From Leptolyngbyaceae cyanobacterium RM1_406_9 (GTDB taxonomy: Bacteria > Cyanobacteriota > Cyanobacteriia > Elainellales > Elainellaceae): a stretch of 42,005 nt of DNA. This document shows, piece after piece, positions 1-8,326 of the stretch. The stretch lies in contig JAAUQZ010000012.1 in assembly GCA_012033355.1 (NCBI GenBank), forward strand, positions 1-42,005. Reading direction: 5' to 3'. Numbering within the stretch: the stretch's first letter is position 1; each line of letters begins with the position of its first letter. The notes below the pieces were generated by a model. It was not told the origin of the DNA and ran no database searches. It worked only from the letters and a program-made list of their open reading frames with translations. A program made the translations under genes and the position numbers.

Positions 1-4
1 TAAC

Positions 5-856
5 GTGACAATCAAACTAAAAAAAGTAATCATCTGGATGCTGACTGGTGTATTGCTAACTCTGAGTTTCTCAATGGTTACTATTGCTCAACCAACCAGA
101 GCGCACTTGCCCTTGTATTGGTCACATCGTGAAACGCACTTAAAGCAGCAAACGACCTCTGCAACAGTCAGTTTACAAGTTGCCTATGATCCAGCTCAAT
201 CGCCACGCGCTCAAGAAATTCAAGGACTCATGGAGCGGACACAAACGCTAGAACGATTTGTGAATCCGATGAATCAAGTATTAGCACTTCCTGAACCCAT
301 AACGGTTCTGCAAGCTGAGTGTGGCACAGTCAACGCTTTTTATGCTTCAGAGGATCGTCAAATTGTTATGTGCTACGAACTGGTTGATTACTATCTTGGA
401 CTTTACAGCACTCACGACGTTGGAGTTCCAACCGAAATTGCGACCGTTGGAGCGCTTTCGTTCGTATTGCTGCACGAATTAGGGCATGCCATCGTTGATA
501 TATCGAACACACCTGTATTGGGTCAAGAAGAAGATGCAGTCGATCAGTTTGCCACTATTATTATGTCTCGTACTGAGATTGGGCATATTGCTGCACAAGC
601 TGCTGCTGGTTGGTTTTACTTGAAGTCGAGTGGACAAGATACAACAGCTATGCCCTATTGGGACGAACACTCATTCGATATGCAGCGTTTTTTTAACATC
701 ATGTGTTTGCTCTATGGTAGTTCTCCAGATTCCTATGTCGATCTGATGCAACAATTGAATATCCCAGATTACAGACTTGAACGTTGCTCAGGCGAATATG
801 CACAAGCCTTGGACAATTGGATGCAAGTACTGCGACCCTACGTGCGCGACCTATAG
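5..856 (+). CDS. DUF4344-type secreted metallopeptidase
   Basis: Seen: a GTG-started 283-residue protein. Its N-terminus is a lysine patch followed by a hydrophobic stretch (about residues 8-28), a signal peptide or anchor probably cut near the IAQ/TRA region. The zinc motif HELGH is at residues 157-161, followed by an acidic segment with EEDAVDQFA that probably holds the third ligand. Two later cysteines are in the CLLYGSSPDSY and ERCSGEY segments. This arrangement is known for the DUF4344 putative metallopeptidases, which are membrane-attached or extracytoplasmic. The substrate is unknown. The gene lies at the window edge, so its ribosome binding site and promoter are out of view. A small membrane-protein gene follows after 27 bases and may be cotranscribed. 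The family call is fairly firm; the catalytic role is inferred from the motif. Confidence 0.8.
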   Translation: MTIKLKKVIIWMLTGVLLTLSFSMVTIAQPTRAHLPLYWSHRETHLKQQTTSATVSLQVAYDPAQSPRAQEIQGLMERTQTLERFVNPMNQVLALPEPITVLQAECGTVNAFYASEDRQIVMCYELVDYYLGLYSTHDVGVPTEIATVGALSFVLLHELGHAIVDISNTPVLGQEEDAVDQFATIIMSRTEIGHIAAQAAAGWFYLKSSGQDTTAMPYWDEHSFDMQRFFNIMCLLYGSSPDSYVDLMQQLNIPDYRLERCSGEYAQALDNWMQVLRPYVRDL

Positions 857-883
857 TAAAGCAATGTTTCAAGAGACTAACCC

Positions 884-1159
884 ATGCGCTATACCATGCT
901 TGCGCTACTGATTATCCTTCCAGGTGCCGCGGGAATTGCTATCTTTGGGCATTTTGCTCTCATAGACTGGAATGCATTACAAGAAACTTATCAATCTTAC
1001 GAAGCCATTGCCCAAAGCTCATCCGATTTGTCCACTTTATTTAAAGCAGAAACCCAACAGAATATTCATCGCATTAATCTGTTTGCCGAAGGAGTGTGGA
1101 CATTGCTCAGCGCAATCTTGGTAGCCATAGGAATTCATGGGATATTTACCAGCATTTGA
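884..1159 (+). CDS. Small two-helix membrane protein, unknown
   Basis: A 91-residue protein with a hydrophobic segment at about residues 4-26 and a second at about 67-89, joined by a polar loop rich in Gln, Ser and Glu. It follows the DUF4344 gene closely on the same strand, so joint transcription is plausible. No catalytic motif is visible and I do not recognise the family. Upstream there is only a weak purine stretch, so the start rests on the first ATG that includes the complete first helix. Its reality is supported by the coherent two-helix architecture and the gene-like spacing. Confidence 0.6.
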   Translation: MRYTMLALLIILPGAAGIAIFGHFALIDWNALQETYQSYEAIAQSSSDLSTLFKAETQQNIHRINLFAEGVWTLLSAILVAIGIHGIFTSI

Positions 1160-1225
1160 GATGAAGATGCAATTGTCTATGATTTCGTTGCCAGTTACTG
1201 CAATTAGCAAAGGAGTTTACAGCCA

Positions 1226-1777
1226 TTGTGTCTTTCATTTATCACTCAGTGCCAAAAAAAATGTCAGGGAAAAGTTTTATATCCGCTGAATCAGCTTAAG
1301 GTACACTTTCCAGAAGTTTACACCATCCATGCTAAAAAATATGTGGGACGAGAGCGTTTGATGCAGCGTCAAGTCTTTCCATTGAATTGTTTGTGGAATG
1401 ATGTTCTACATTGTTCCCCAGTTCATCCTGCTCAAATCCGCGATGCGTTCATTAATATTGGATTGGATTGGCATCCTCGCCTCTGGTTTATCATTCATCC
1501 TACCAGTGTTGGTTTTTCTGAAGAGAACACGGTCATCTTTTTAAGAACGCTCCTCAAAGTGCCAGAACAGTTAGATGATTTCAATTGTTCCTCGACAAAG
1601 TTTGTTCCTTTTTCAGAAGAACGATTAAGTAACATTGTCAAATTACCCACTGCAACCTTGAAATACTTGAAATTTGCGAAAGCGACTGGTGAAGCTCCTT
1701 TCCTGTTTAACTTTGTGCCCCACATTCTGCACCGAGGAACTATTGAGATCCAGGAACTCGATCTTATACATTGCTGA
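1226..1777 (+). CDS. Cyanobacterial hypothetical protein, probable N-terminal frameshift
   Basis: The open frame begins at TTG 1226 and gives 183 residues. The segment VLYPLNQLK...KYVGRE...LNCLWNDVLHCSPVHP resembles a cyanobacterial group-specific family that I recall; I cannot name a function. In such proteins, as I remember them, the start reads like IYHxVP. Here that text (SFIYHSVPKKMSGK) lies in the overlapping frame opened by GTG 1228. The two frames join cleanly if one A is removed from the AAAA at 1270-1273. The in-frame N-terminus (MCLSFITQCQKKCQG) looks unnatural. AAAGGAG lies at about 1209-1215 and could serve either start. The gene may therefore be broken or carry a sequence error. 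No membrane segment or catalytic motif is apparent. Confidence 0.6.
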   Translation: MCLSFITQCQKKCQGKVLYPLNQLKVHFPEVYTIHAKKYVGRERLMQRQVFPLNCLWNDVLHCSPVHPAQIRDAFINIGLDWHPRLWFIIHPTSVGFSEENTVIFLRTLLKVPEQLDDFNCSSTKFVPFSEERLSNIVKLPTATLKYLKFAKATGEAPFLFNFVPHILHRGTIEIQELDLIHC

Positions 1778-1792
1778 ACGAGCGGTAAAAGT

Positions 1793-2509
1793 TTACCGAT
1801 TCTCTGAATATCTTCGCTGCAAGGCGGGCATAATAATGCCCACGCCATCGGTGACGATATGGGCGATAATGCACGGGAGTAAGTCTCCAGTCCATAGATA
1901 AAAGAGCGTTAGGAGGCTTCCCGAAATAACTGTTGTGAAAGCGGGAGTCCATCCCCACAGCGGTACGTGGGCTAAACCGAAGGCGATAAGCGCCAACATA
2001 CTACCAGACCAGTAACTCCCAGTAAACCCTGATAGCCGTTCAGTTGCATAGCCTCGGTACAGAATTTCTTCCGTTGTTCCGCCCACTACTACAGCAAGAA
2101 TAAGATACCAAATTGGCAATAGAGTCAGTTTTGATAACCCACCTTCAAATCCGGTGAGGTTCAATCGCTGCATTGCCCATAGTAATAGTGGTGAATAGAT
2201 AAAGATGAAGATGCCAGCGAATGTCAGGCCCCACACTATCGACTGCCAACGCAGAGGCTGTAAACCTATTGAAGATAGAGGTTGGTTTTCCCCAAACAAA
2301 ACTATCCCTAAAATTATCGCGCATAGCCCCACGAGCAATAGTTGCTGAAGTAGATTGCCAGTAAGTTTCTTATGATTGTCAAAGAAGCGATCGCCTATAG
2401 CTAAAAGTATCGGCCCACCCAGAGCAAGACACAAGCCAATCAGTGTAGGACAGTGTTCTTGCATCCAATCAATCCAATATTCCCAAAATAAATATTGAAA
2501 TTGAAGCAT
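1793..2509 (-). CDS. CPBP-family intramembrane glutamic protease
   Basis: A 238-residue polytopic membrane protein with about seven or eight hydrophobic segments. The three conserved CPBP (formerly CAAX/Abi) motifs are visible: TTEEILYRG with E147, E148 and R152; FGLAH with H181; and HIVTD with H217 and D221. These residues form the membrane-embedded active site of Rce1-like glutamic proteases. In bacteria this family often processes peptides or contributes to membrane-protein quality control; the substrate here is unknown. It lies 27 bases downstream of a small membrane-protein gene on the same strand, likely as one transcription unit, and converges on the gene ending at 1777. It looks complete. 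Confidence 0.9.
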   Translation of the reverse strand: MLQFQYLFWEYWIDWMQEHCPTLIGLCLALGGPILLAIGDRFFDNHKKLTGNLLQQLLLVGLCAIILGIVLFGENQPLSSIGLQPLRWQSIVWGLTFAGIFIFIYSPLLLWAMQRLNLTGFEGGLSKLTLLPIWYLILAVVVGGTTEEILYRGYATERLSGFTGSYWSGSMLALIAFGLAHVPLWGWTPAFTTVISGSLLTLFYLWTGDLLPCIIAHIVTDGVGIIMPALQRRYSENR

Positions 2510-2536
2510 CTCTAAGCAACCTATTGCTTTATCGAA

Positions 2537-2794
2537 CTACCCAAAATAGGATAGAAAATCGACTAGCATGGTCAAAAACCACTTTCCGAAAGCCGCTGAC
2601 AACAATCCACATACTATTGGTAATGCTGCGAATAATTTGCTATCAGCGGTGCCCCAATTTATGCTGTCACCCAGAAAAATCCAATATAAAAGCCCCAGAA
2701 GTAACGGAATACAGCCGAGAGCAACACCGATTAAGAAATGCGCTGCTATATGAGCTAGAGACCGACCTTGAGCAGTATGTTCCTTAGATTCCAT
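2537..2794 (-). CDS. Small membrane protein, unknown
   Basis: From ATG 2794 the product is 85 residues (MESKEHTAQGRSLAHIAAHF...). It has hydrophobic segments at about residues 18-40 and 51-72 and no recognisable motif. The same frame stays open to 2947, but the extra 51 residues are irregular and rich in Arg, Ser and Tyr, so I prefer the internal start. The ribosome binding site is weak. The next gene on the strand, a CPBP protease, starts 27 bases on, so this may be a partner or immunity-like small membrane protein, as is often found beside CPBP proteases. That is an inference from position only. Confidence 0.5.
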   Translation of the reverse strand: MESKEHTAQGRSLAHIAAHFLIGVALGCIPLLLGLLYWIFLGDSINWGTADSKLFAALPIVCGLLSAAFGKWFLTMLVDFLSYFG

Positions 2795-2947
2795 AATTCC
2801 ATAGTCAACACTTGCCAAACAAAGCATAGAAACCCCGTGCCAGAGCACAAGGGGAGATAAACTGACATAGGGAAAGGATCGGGCATATGATCTAGATAGC
2901 TTAATTGTCCGGGAAAAGTGAGAATGATACATCGTCCGATCGTCCAT

Positions 2948-3327
2948 TCTTGCGGTTACTGATTGACTGTCACAACTCCTAGAACCCCGATTTTTTTAGA
3001 TTGGATTGGTGTCAGCGTAACCCAACGGAATCGTTGATGGTGTTGGGTTTCACATCATTCAACTCAACCTACATTAGAAGATGTGTCAGTCAGCCAGCTT
3101 GCGGTTAATTGAAATGACCGATCGGACAAGCCCAAGCGGTCGATGCCCAGTCATGAATGTTCAGCGATACTAAAACCCCAGCACCAACCTGCAACCCTTG
3201 CGTCCAAACTGTTGCAGAGAGCAACTCGGTTTTTGATGGAAATTTGATTGAAAACGATTGAAAACTTATGCAAAGCTCAAACCTTCCTTCACCCTTCGAT
3301 TCGACCTTCAATTTCAGGAGTTCTGAT
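2948..3327. other. Intergenic region between divergent genes
   Basis: This 380-base stretch separates a leftward pair from a rightward small gene and should contain divergent promoters. At about 3012-3074 lies GCGTAACCCAACGG...GTTGGGTTTCAC...CAACCTAC, resembling a dispersed TTGGGTT-type repeat common in cyanobacteria. A leftward open frame covers 3105-3473, but it runs opposite a better-supported gene and I do not accept it. Confidence 0.4.
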
Positions 3328-3525
3328 ATGACGGAACACGCCAAAGCACAAGTACATTCACTTGTGGCTGCTATCCTTTTCTTTCTTGCATGGATGGGCG
3401 TCGTTGTATGGACTGGTGGTAACCTTTCGAGTGGTGCCCTCATTGGCATCCTCGTGTCCTGCTTATTTGGCATTGGCTACTACCTGTTCATTTACTTCCT
3501 CCCGCAACGCTCAAAACGACCATAA
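3328..3525 (+). CDS. Small two-helix membrane protein
   Basis: The chosen start ATG 3328 is preceded by a good AGGAG at about 3317-3321. The frame is open from 3268, but the extra residues lack a ribosome binding site. The 65-residue product begins MTEHAKAQVHS and has two hydrophobic helices, about residues 11-29 and 36-56. It ends with a basic tail (QRSKRP), so the tail probably faces the cytoplasm. The family is not recognised. It is followed by a possible micro-ORF and then the giant RTX gene. Confidence 0.65.
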   Translation: MTEHAKAQVHSLVAAILFFLAWMGVVVWTGGNLSSGALIGILVSCLFGIGYYLFIYFLPQRSKRP

Positions 3526-3538
3526 ATGTAGGAGAGAA

Positions 3539-3625
3539 ATGTCAGGCGATCGCTTCCGCCCTTCTCTTCAAAGCCTCATTGAAGGCAGAAAACTCTGCTT
3601 TCAAAACAGTGCGATTCATTTGTAG
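3539..3625 (+). CDS. Candidate 28-residue micro-ORF
   Basis: An ATG at 3539 sits four bases after AGGAG (3530-3534) and opens a frame of 28 codons ending in TAG at 3623-3625. The product is basic (MSGDRFRPSLQSLIEGRKLC...) with one cysteine and no hydrophobic segment. It begins 13 bases after the preceding gene stops and lies upstream of the RTX gene. It could be a leader peptide or a chance frame. The strong ribosome binding site is the only direct support. Confidence 0.25.
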   Translation: MSGDRFRPSLQSLIEGRKLCFQNSAIHL

Positions 3626-3684
3626 GATGGTAGCTGCCATCTCACTAGTAAAAGATTCAGTATTCAGTTTTTGATTTGAAATTT

Positions 3685-6600
3685 ATGTTAAGTGCAAATC
3701 TCTCTTCAACGTTCGGTAGTGGGTTTGAATTGGATGGGTCTAGTCTAGTTAGAAACATTCCTACTGATTTACCAAACCTGGTTCAAAATATGGGGCGATC
3801 GCCTGCATTCTCTGAACCTGGTTTAGACGCTGTGATCGAGAAATTTAATGTACAGTCTCGTGATAATAGAGAGGATGCATTCAATGGTTTAGGCGGTCAT
3901 CGCTGGAGTATCGGGCGGACAGACGATGCTAATCACGCAAGTGATGAGGAACATAATATTTTGACTGGCGATCGCAACCATTACGATTGGCTCAACACCG
4001 ATGAAACCACCGATAAAACTATTGATGTGCTGCTGGGTAACAATGGAACCGAGGTACTGGTTTCTGGTTACAGGAATGATGATCTCTTGGGCGAAAAGAA
4101 CACTAACACACCCAGCAATCAGCATCACTTTAGCTCTGTATCTCCTGAGCTTGCAATCGACCTGCAAGTGAGTTTGGAGCGATCGCTAGAAGAGGGTAAT
4201 AGTCCCGGTTCGATCGCGGCTGTTCTGACTGCCGATGGTCAATTGTGGACTGGAGCAACAGGGCTTGCAGATGTAGAAAACAATGTTTCCGCCTCAGCTA
4301 GCGATCGCTTTCCTGTGGGGAGTGTCACCAAACCGTTCACGGCTACCGTGATCATGCAACTGGTTGAAGAAGGGGTGCTATCACTGGATGACACCATGAA
4401 TCAATGGCTATCAGATTCAATCACAAATCAAATTGAGAATAGTAACGAAATCACAATTCGTCAGTTACTGAGCCACACCAGTGGAATCAATAGTTCCTAC
4501 ATGGGCGATGAGTATGGGCAAGATTTAATTGCCGATCCGTCTTTAATCTTCCAGGATTGGACACCGACAGACCTGCTCGCTCGCTATGTGTACGACCGCG
4601 AGCCGAGTTTTGCGCCTGGTACAGATGTTGCATACAACAGCGTCAACTATTTTCTTCTGGGCTTAATCATTGAATCTGCAACCGATTCAACCCTGACAAG
4701 CGAGTTTCGAGAACGCATTATTGAACCACTCGGACTCAACAATACCTTCATGCCCGACGAAGCTATCCCAAGCAGCTATCAGCCAGGTTATGTAGATGTG
4801 GATGGCGATGGTGTTTTTGATTTAAACGCTCAGGAAGCTGATCTCGATCGGTTCGGTGGTGCAGGAGCTTTAATCTCTAATGTTGAAGATCTGACCCGAT
4901 TTGCCCAAGCTCTGTTTGGTGGTGAGTTAGTTGATTCCGATACTCTGAATGAGATGATTACGGGAGGAGTATCCATTCCAGCTAATGATTCACTTATGCC
5001 AGAAGTTGGTATAGGTCTGGGCTTTGGTTATCAAGATATCACTGGGCAAGGGCGACATTTCTTTGCTAATGGCGATAGCTATGGGTGGACAGTGCGACTG
5101 CGCTATGACCAGGAAACTGGAGCCACAACTGTGATCTACCGAAATGGCAGCAATGAAACTGCTACAAGAGACTATGCAGATCAGGCTCTAGATGGGTTGT
5201 TACAGATCACAAATGACTATCAAAATCCACCCCAATATGGCACCGAGGGCAATGACAGGCTAAGGGGAACACCCCAGCCAGATATCCTCTATGGGCTGGA
5301 AGGACACGATCGCATTTCAGGACGGGCTGGCTCAGATATTCTCTCTGGTAATGACGGCAACGATACGATTCACGGTGGGGCTGGATTGGATTGGATCAAT
5401 GGTAGCGCGGGGCGCGATCGCCTTTATGGTGGTGCTGATCAGGATTATTTGATTGGTGGTTCTGGTAATGATGAGCTAATTGGCGGCAAGGGAAACGATA
5501 CGCTTGCAGGTCAATCTGGAGACGATCATCTTCGAGGCGGATCGGGAGATGATCAACTGGATGGTGGTGATGGGCGGGATACAGTCAAAGGGGGTAGCGG
5601 TGATAATATTCTCATCGATCCAGATGGCGGTATTCTGACCGGAGGGCAAGGCGGAGATGAGTTTCGGCTAGGCGATGGTCGATTGCCCGACACTCCGAAA
5701 ATTACCACCTTTCCGCCGATTCCTGATTTTACGATCGCTGACTTTACCATCGGTGAAGATAAACTCACGCTCAACTTTGGAATTACGTTCGACGATTTGA
5801 CTTTTCTAGATACTGAAAATGGCACTGTGATTAGCACCCAAGCACGAGAAGGCTTACTCCTGCTAGAAGGAATTCGAGCGCAAGACTTGACACCAGATAG
5901 TTTTTACTTTGGCGACGCAGCGCTACAGGCTGCCCTTCAAGCTGCCTTAGAGAACGCTGTAGCAGAGAGCAATTTTCCTGGCATTTCGATCTCTGTCACG
6001 TCTCCCGATGGCAGCATTTGGACTCGGACTCAAGGGTTTTCCAATCTCGAAAATCAAACGCCACTAACTTCAGACGATCGCTTTGTGATCGGTAGTGTAA
6101 CCAAAGTTTTTACTGCCACAACCGTCCTCCAGTTAGCAGAAGAAGGCAGACTGACTCTGGATGACCCAATGAGCCAATGGGTACCTGAAATTGCCGCACG
6201 GATTCCAAATGGCGAGCAAATCACCATCCGTCAATTGCTGGGACATACGAGCGGCATTCGAGACGATAGCGCAGATCTCGCCGCAGCTTATCTCGCGAAT
6301 CCAGAGATTGCTCAACGAGAATGGACACCAGAAGACTTTCTAGAGTTGATCTATGACAAAGAGCCGATGGGCAATCCAGGACAGTTTGGTTATAGCAACC
6401 CGAACTATACAATCCTTGGAGAAATCGTTGAAGCCGTGACCCATTCGCCGCTTGAGCAGCAGTTTCAATCGCGAATTTTTGAACCTTTGGGACTCGAAAA
6501 TACTTTTTACGCCTACCCAGAAGAAATTCCAGGCGGGTATGTAAAGTCCTACTACGATGAGAATGGAGATGGCATTTTAGAAGATATTCTGAGCCAAGTT

Positions 6601-6978
6601 CATCCTTCTCTTTCAGTCAAGAAAGCAGGGGGCGGCATGGTTTCTAATCCAACTGATCTAAATCGGTTTGCCCAGGCTCTATTTTCTGGAGAACTCCTTT
6701 CCCCTGCAACCCTAGAGGAAATGGTGCGCGATCGCAATCCCTACTTCGATCCCTTCGACTATGGCTTGGGTGTCATGTATGCTAGCCTTCCTGAAACTGG
6801 CAGGATACTGGGGCATGAAGGCGCTCAAGATATTTTCGGCTGGCGAGCCAATATGTATCACTTACCGGATGCTGGTCTGACCGTTTCCATCACTGCAAAT
6901 AGTTTTTTGCGCGGTATCGATCCAGTCGGTGGTCTGTTCGACCAGGTGCTTGTAGAAACCTTCCTGCCTTCAGCCTGA
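3685..6978 (+). CDS. Tandem beta-lactamase-type serine hydrolases around an RTX array
   Basis: Positions count from TTG 3676, an alternative start; ATG 3685 is preferred. The roughly 160-residue N-terminus is Asn/Asp-rich with no signal peptide. Domain 1 (about 165-515) is a class C beta-lactamase/PBP4*-type fold with SVTK (S216, K219), but YNS (Y320) stands in place of YxN. The site matching HxG reads FFA. Domain 2 (about 755-1095) keeps SVTK (S807, K810), YSN (Y906-N908) and HEG (H1047). Between them, at about 520-670, lie a dozen or more nonapeptides of GGxGxDxLx type that bind calcium in RTX proteins, then a short beta-rich linker typical of RTX proteins. Such proteins usually leave by type I secretion. 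A surface or secreted esterase or peptidase is likely; the substrate is unknown. Stop TGA overlaps the next gene's AGGAG. Confidence 0.9.
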   Translation: MLSANLSSTFGSGFELDGSSLVRNIPTDLPNLVQNMGRSPAFSEPGLDAVIEKFNVQSRDNREDAFNGLGGHRWSIGRTDDANHASDEEHNILTGDRNHYDWLNTDETTDKTIDVLLGNNGTEVLVSGYRNDDLLGEKNTNTPSNQHHFSSVSPELAIDLQVSLERSLEEGNSPGSIAAVLTADGQLWTGATGLADVENNVSASASDRFPVGSVTKPFTATVIMQLVEEGVLSLDDTMNQWLSDSITNQIENSNEITIRQLLSHTSGINSSYMGDEYGQDLIADPSLIFQDWTPTDLLARYVYDREPSFAPGTDVAYNSVNYFLLGLIIESATDSTLTSEFRERIIEPLGLNNTFMPDEAIPSSYQPGYVDVDGDGVFDLNAQEADLDRFGGAGALISNVEDLTRFAQALFGGELVDSDTLNEMITGGVSIPANDSLMPEVGIGLGFGYQDITGQGRHFFANGDSYGWTVRLRYDQETGATTVIYRNGSNETATRDYADQALDGLLQITNDYQNPPQYGTEGNDRLRGTPQPDILYGLEGHDRISGRAGSDILSGNDGNDTIHGGAGLDWINGSAGRDRLYGGADQDYLIGGSGNDELIGGKGNDTLAGQSGDDHLRGGSGDDQLDGGDGRDTVKGGSGDNILIDPDGGILTGGQGGDEFRLGDGRLPDTPKITTFPPIPDFTIADFTIGEDKLTLNFGITFDDLTFLDTENGTVISTQAREGLLLLEGIRAQDLTPDSFYFGDAALQAALQAALENAVAESNFPGISISVTSPDGSIWTRTQGFSNLENQTPLTSDDRFVIGSVTKVFTATTVLQLAEEGRLTLDDPMSQWVPEIAARIPNGEQITIRQLLGHTSGIRDDSADLAAAYLANPEIAQREWTPEDFLELIYDKEPMGNPGQFGYSNPNYTILGEIVEAVTHSPLEQQFQSRIFEPLGLENTFYAYPEEIPGGYVKSYYDENGDGILEDILSQVHPSLSVKKAGGGMVSNPTDLNRFAQALFSGELLSPATLEEMVRDRNPYFDPFDYGLGVMYASLPETGRILGHEGAQDIFGWRANMYHLPDAGLTVSITANSFLRGIDPVGGLFDQVLVETFLPSA

Positions 6979-6989
6979 GGAGAAATCCT

Positions 6990-7679
6990 ATGAGCGGTCA
7001 CAAAGCTTTGCAATGGAACATTTGGCGACAGCGGGTTATTGCCAATGCTTGGAGTGAATCCATTGGGTTAGGCGGGAGTGCGCTGGCGGGGTTCATCCTG
7101 GTGGCAATTGCGCCACCTGCTACGCCTGTCATCAACCTGCTCATCGCTGTGGCAATGGTGACAATCGCAACCGTGTTGGAAGGTGGAATCGTCGGTCTGG
7201 CACAATGGCAAGTACTCCGGCAAGTCTTGCACCATTTGACTTGGCAGCAGTGGGTGAGTGCAACTGCCCGTGGAGTTTTTGTTGCCTGGTCTTTAGGAAT
7301 GCTGCCCAGTACAATCCTATCGCTGCAAGAAACAAACAGCGGCGCTCCACCAGAACCCAATGGTCTTGTAATGGCTGGACTGGCTGTGTTGATGGGATTC
7401 ATCCTCGGTTCCCTGCTGGGCTTTTTCCAATGGCAAGCCTTGCATCAGCATTTGCCAAATGCGAGGGGATGGATTCTGTTCAACACGATCGCCTGGGCAG
7501 GTGGGATGCCGATTATTTTTGCGGGTGCAGGGAGCCTTTCTGCCGAAGCATCGCCGCTGACGATTGGTGGAATGGTGATCATGGTTTGTCTCCTCACGGG
7601 TGCGATCGTGGGAGGAATTCACGGTTTTGGGCTAATTTGGTTATTAAGACGAGGAATTTCATGCGCCTCTCAATCTTGA
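6990..7679 (+). CDS. Polytopic membrane protein, unknown
   Basis: A 229-residue protein with about six hydrophobic segments. AGGAG at 6977-6981, overlapping the stop of the RTX gene, sets ATG 6990 as the start. Two similar halves are suggested by paired segments: GLAQWQVLRQ at about 70-80 and GFFQWQALHQ at about 145-155, each after a glycine-rich helix. An internal duplication is therefore likely. No catalytic motif is visible and I cannot assign a family with confidence. It sits between the RTX hydrolase and the DUF3267 zincin, overlapping the latter by 19 bases, so coordinated translation is expected. Confidence 0.8.
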   Translation: MSGHKALQWNIWRQRVIANAWSESIGLGGSALAGFILVAIAPPATPVINLLIAVAMVTIATVLEGGIVGLAQWQVLRQVLHHLTWQQWVSATARGVFVAWSLGMLPSTILSLQETNSGAPPEPNGLVMAGLAVLMGFILGSLLGFFQWQALHQHLPNARGWILFNTIAWAGGMPIIFAGAGSLSAEASPLTIGGMVIMVCLLTGAIVGGIHGFGLIWLLRRGISCASQS

Positions 7680-8314
7680 CCGACCTGCCTCAATCCTATC
7701 AACGACAGAGCAAACTAGACTTGCTTCAAAACAAAGCCCTTTTGCTCAGTCTGATTCTCACGAGTGGCTTGTTACTCTTAGCAGCAGTGTGGTTTGGGGT
7801 AAACTTCGCGCTCTTCATCCGCCCTGACTCAAAACAGACTCTCTTTCCCTATGAAATTTGGAGTGCAACCTCAAACAGGTTTGCATTAACGATTCCACTA
7901 ACGTGGTTGATGGGCATCGGACTTGCTATCCCGATTACGATGATTGTTCATGAAGCAATTCACGGTGTTTTGTTCTGGGGATTGACACACCAAATTCCGC
8001 GCTTTGGCTGCAAGTGGTTGGTTGCCTATACTGCCCCATCTAATGGACTTTATATTGCACGCGATGCATACCTGATCATCGCCCTTGCGCCGCTAGTCCT
8101 GCTAACAATCCTGGCAGGGATATTGCTGCCATTTGTGCCATCCAATACATTAACGACGCTGATTGGTGTGTTGAGCTTGAATGCTAGTGGCTCGGCCGGC
8201 GATATTGCAGTTGCCCTGTGGCTAATCCGAAAGCCTAGCACGACTGTGATAGAGGATCGAGGGACGGTAGTTATTGCGTATACTCAGATTATCTCGAATC
8301 CTCGCAATTCTTGA
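7661..8314 (+). CDS. DUF3267-type membrane zinc peptidase
   Basis: The start ATG 7661 has GAGGA at about 7651-7655 and lies inside the end of the preceding gene. The 217-residue product has about four hydrophobic segments. The second carries IVHEAIHG, an HExxH-like zinc site, followed by WGLTHQIPRFG and a later SGSAGD segment. This is the plan of DUF3267 proteins, putative site-2-protease-like zincins. The histidine-glutamate-histidine triad is intact. The reaction is inferred and no substrate is known. A much longer open frame runs upstream from 7205, but it overlaps the well-supported membrane-protein gene. The next gene starts 12 bases downstream. Confidence 0.8.
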   Translation: MRLSILTDLPQSYQRQSKLDLLQNKALLLSLILTSGLLLLAAVWFGVNFALFIRPDSKQTLFPYEIWSATSNRFALTIPLTWLMGIGLAIPITMIVHEAIHGVLFWGLTHQIPRFGCKWLVAYTAPSNGLYIARDAYLIIALAPLVLLTILAGILLPFVPSNTLTTLIGVLSLNASGSAGDIAVALWLIRKPSTTVIEDRGTVVIAYTQIISNPRNS

Positions 8315-8326
8315 TTCTAGAAGGCA

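Noticed and set aside
3105-3473. Leftward frame of 122 codons
   Set aside because: It lies opposite a small membrane-protein gene with a clear AGGAG start, and its sequence shows no family features.
7205-7660. Longer N-terminus for the DUF3267 protein
   Set aside because: It overlaps the well-supported membrane-protein gene in another frame, while ATG 7661 has a suitable ribosome binding site.
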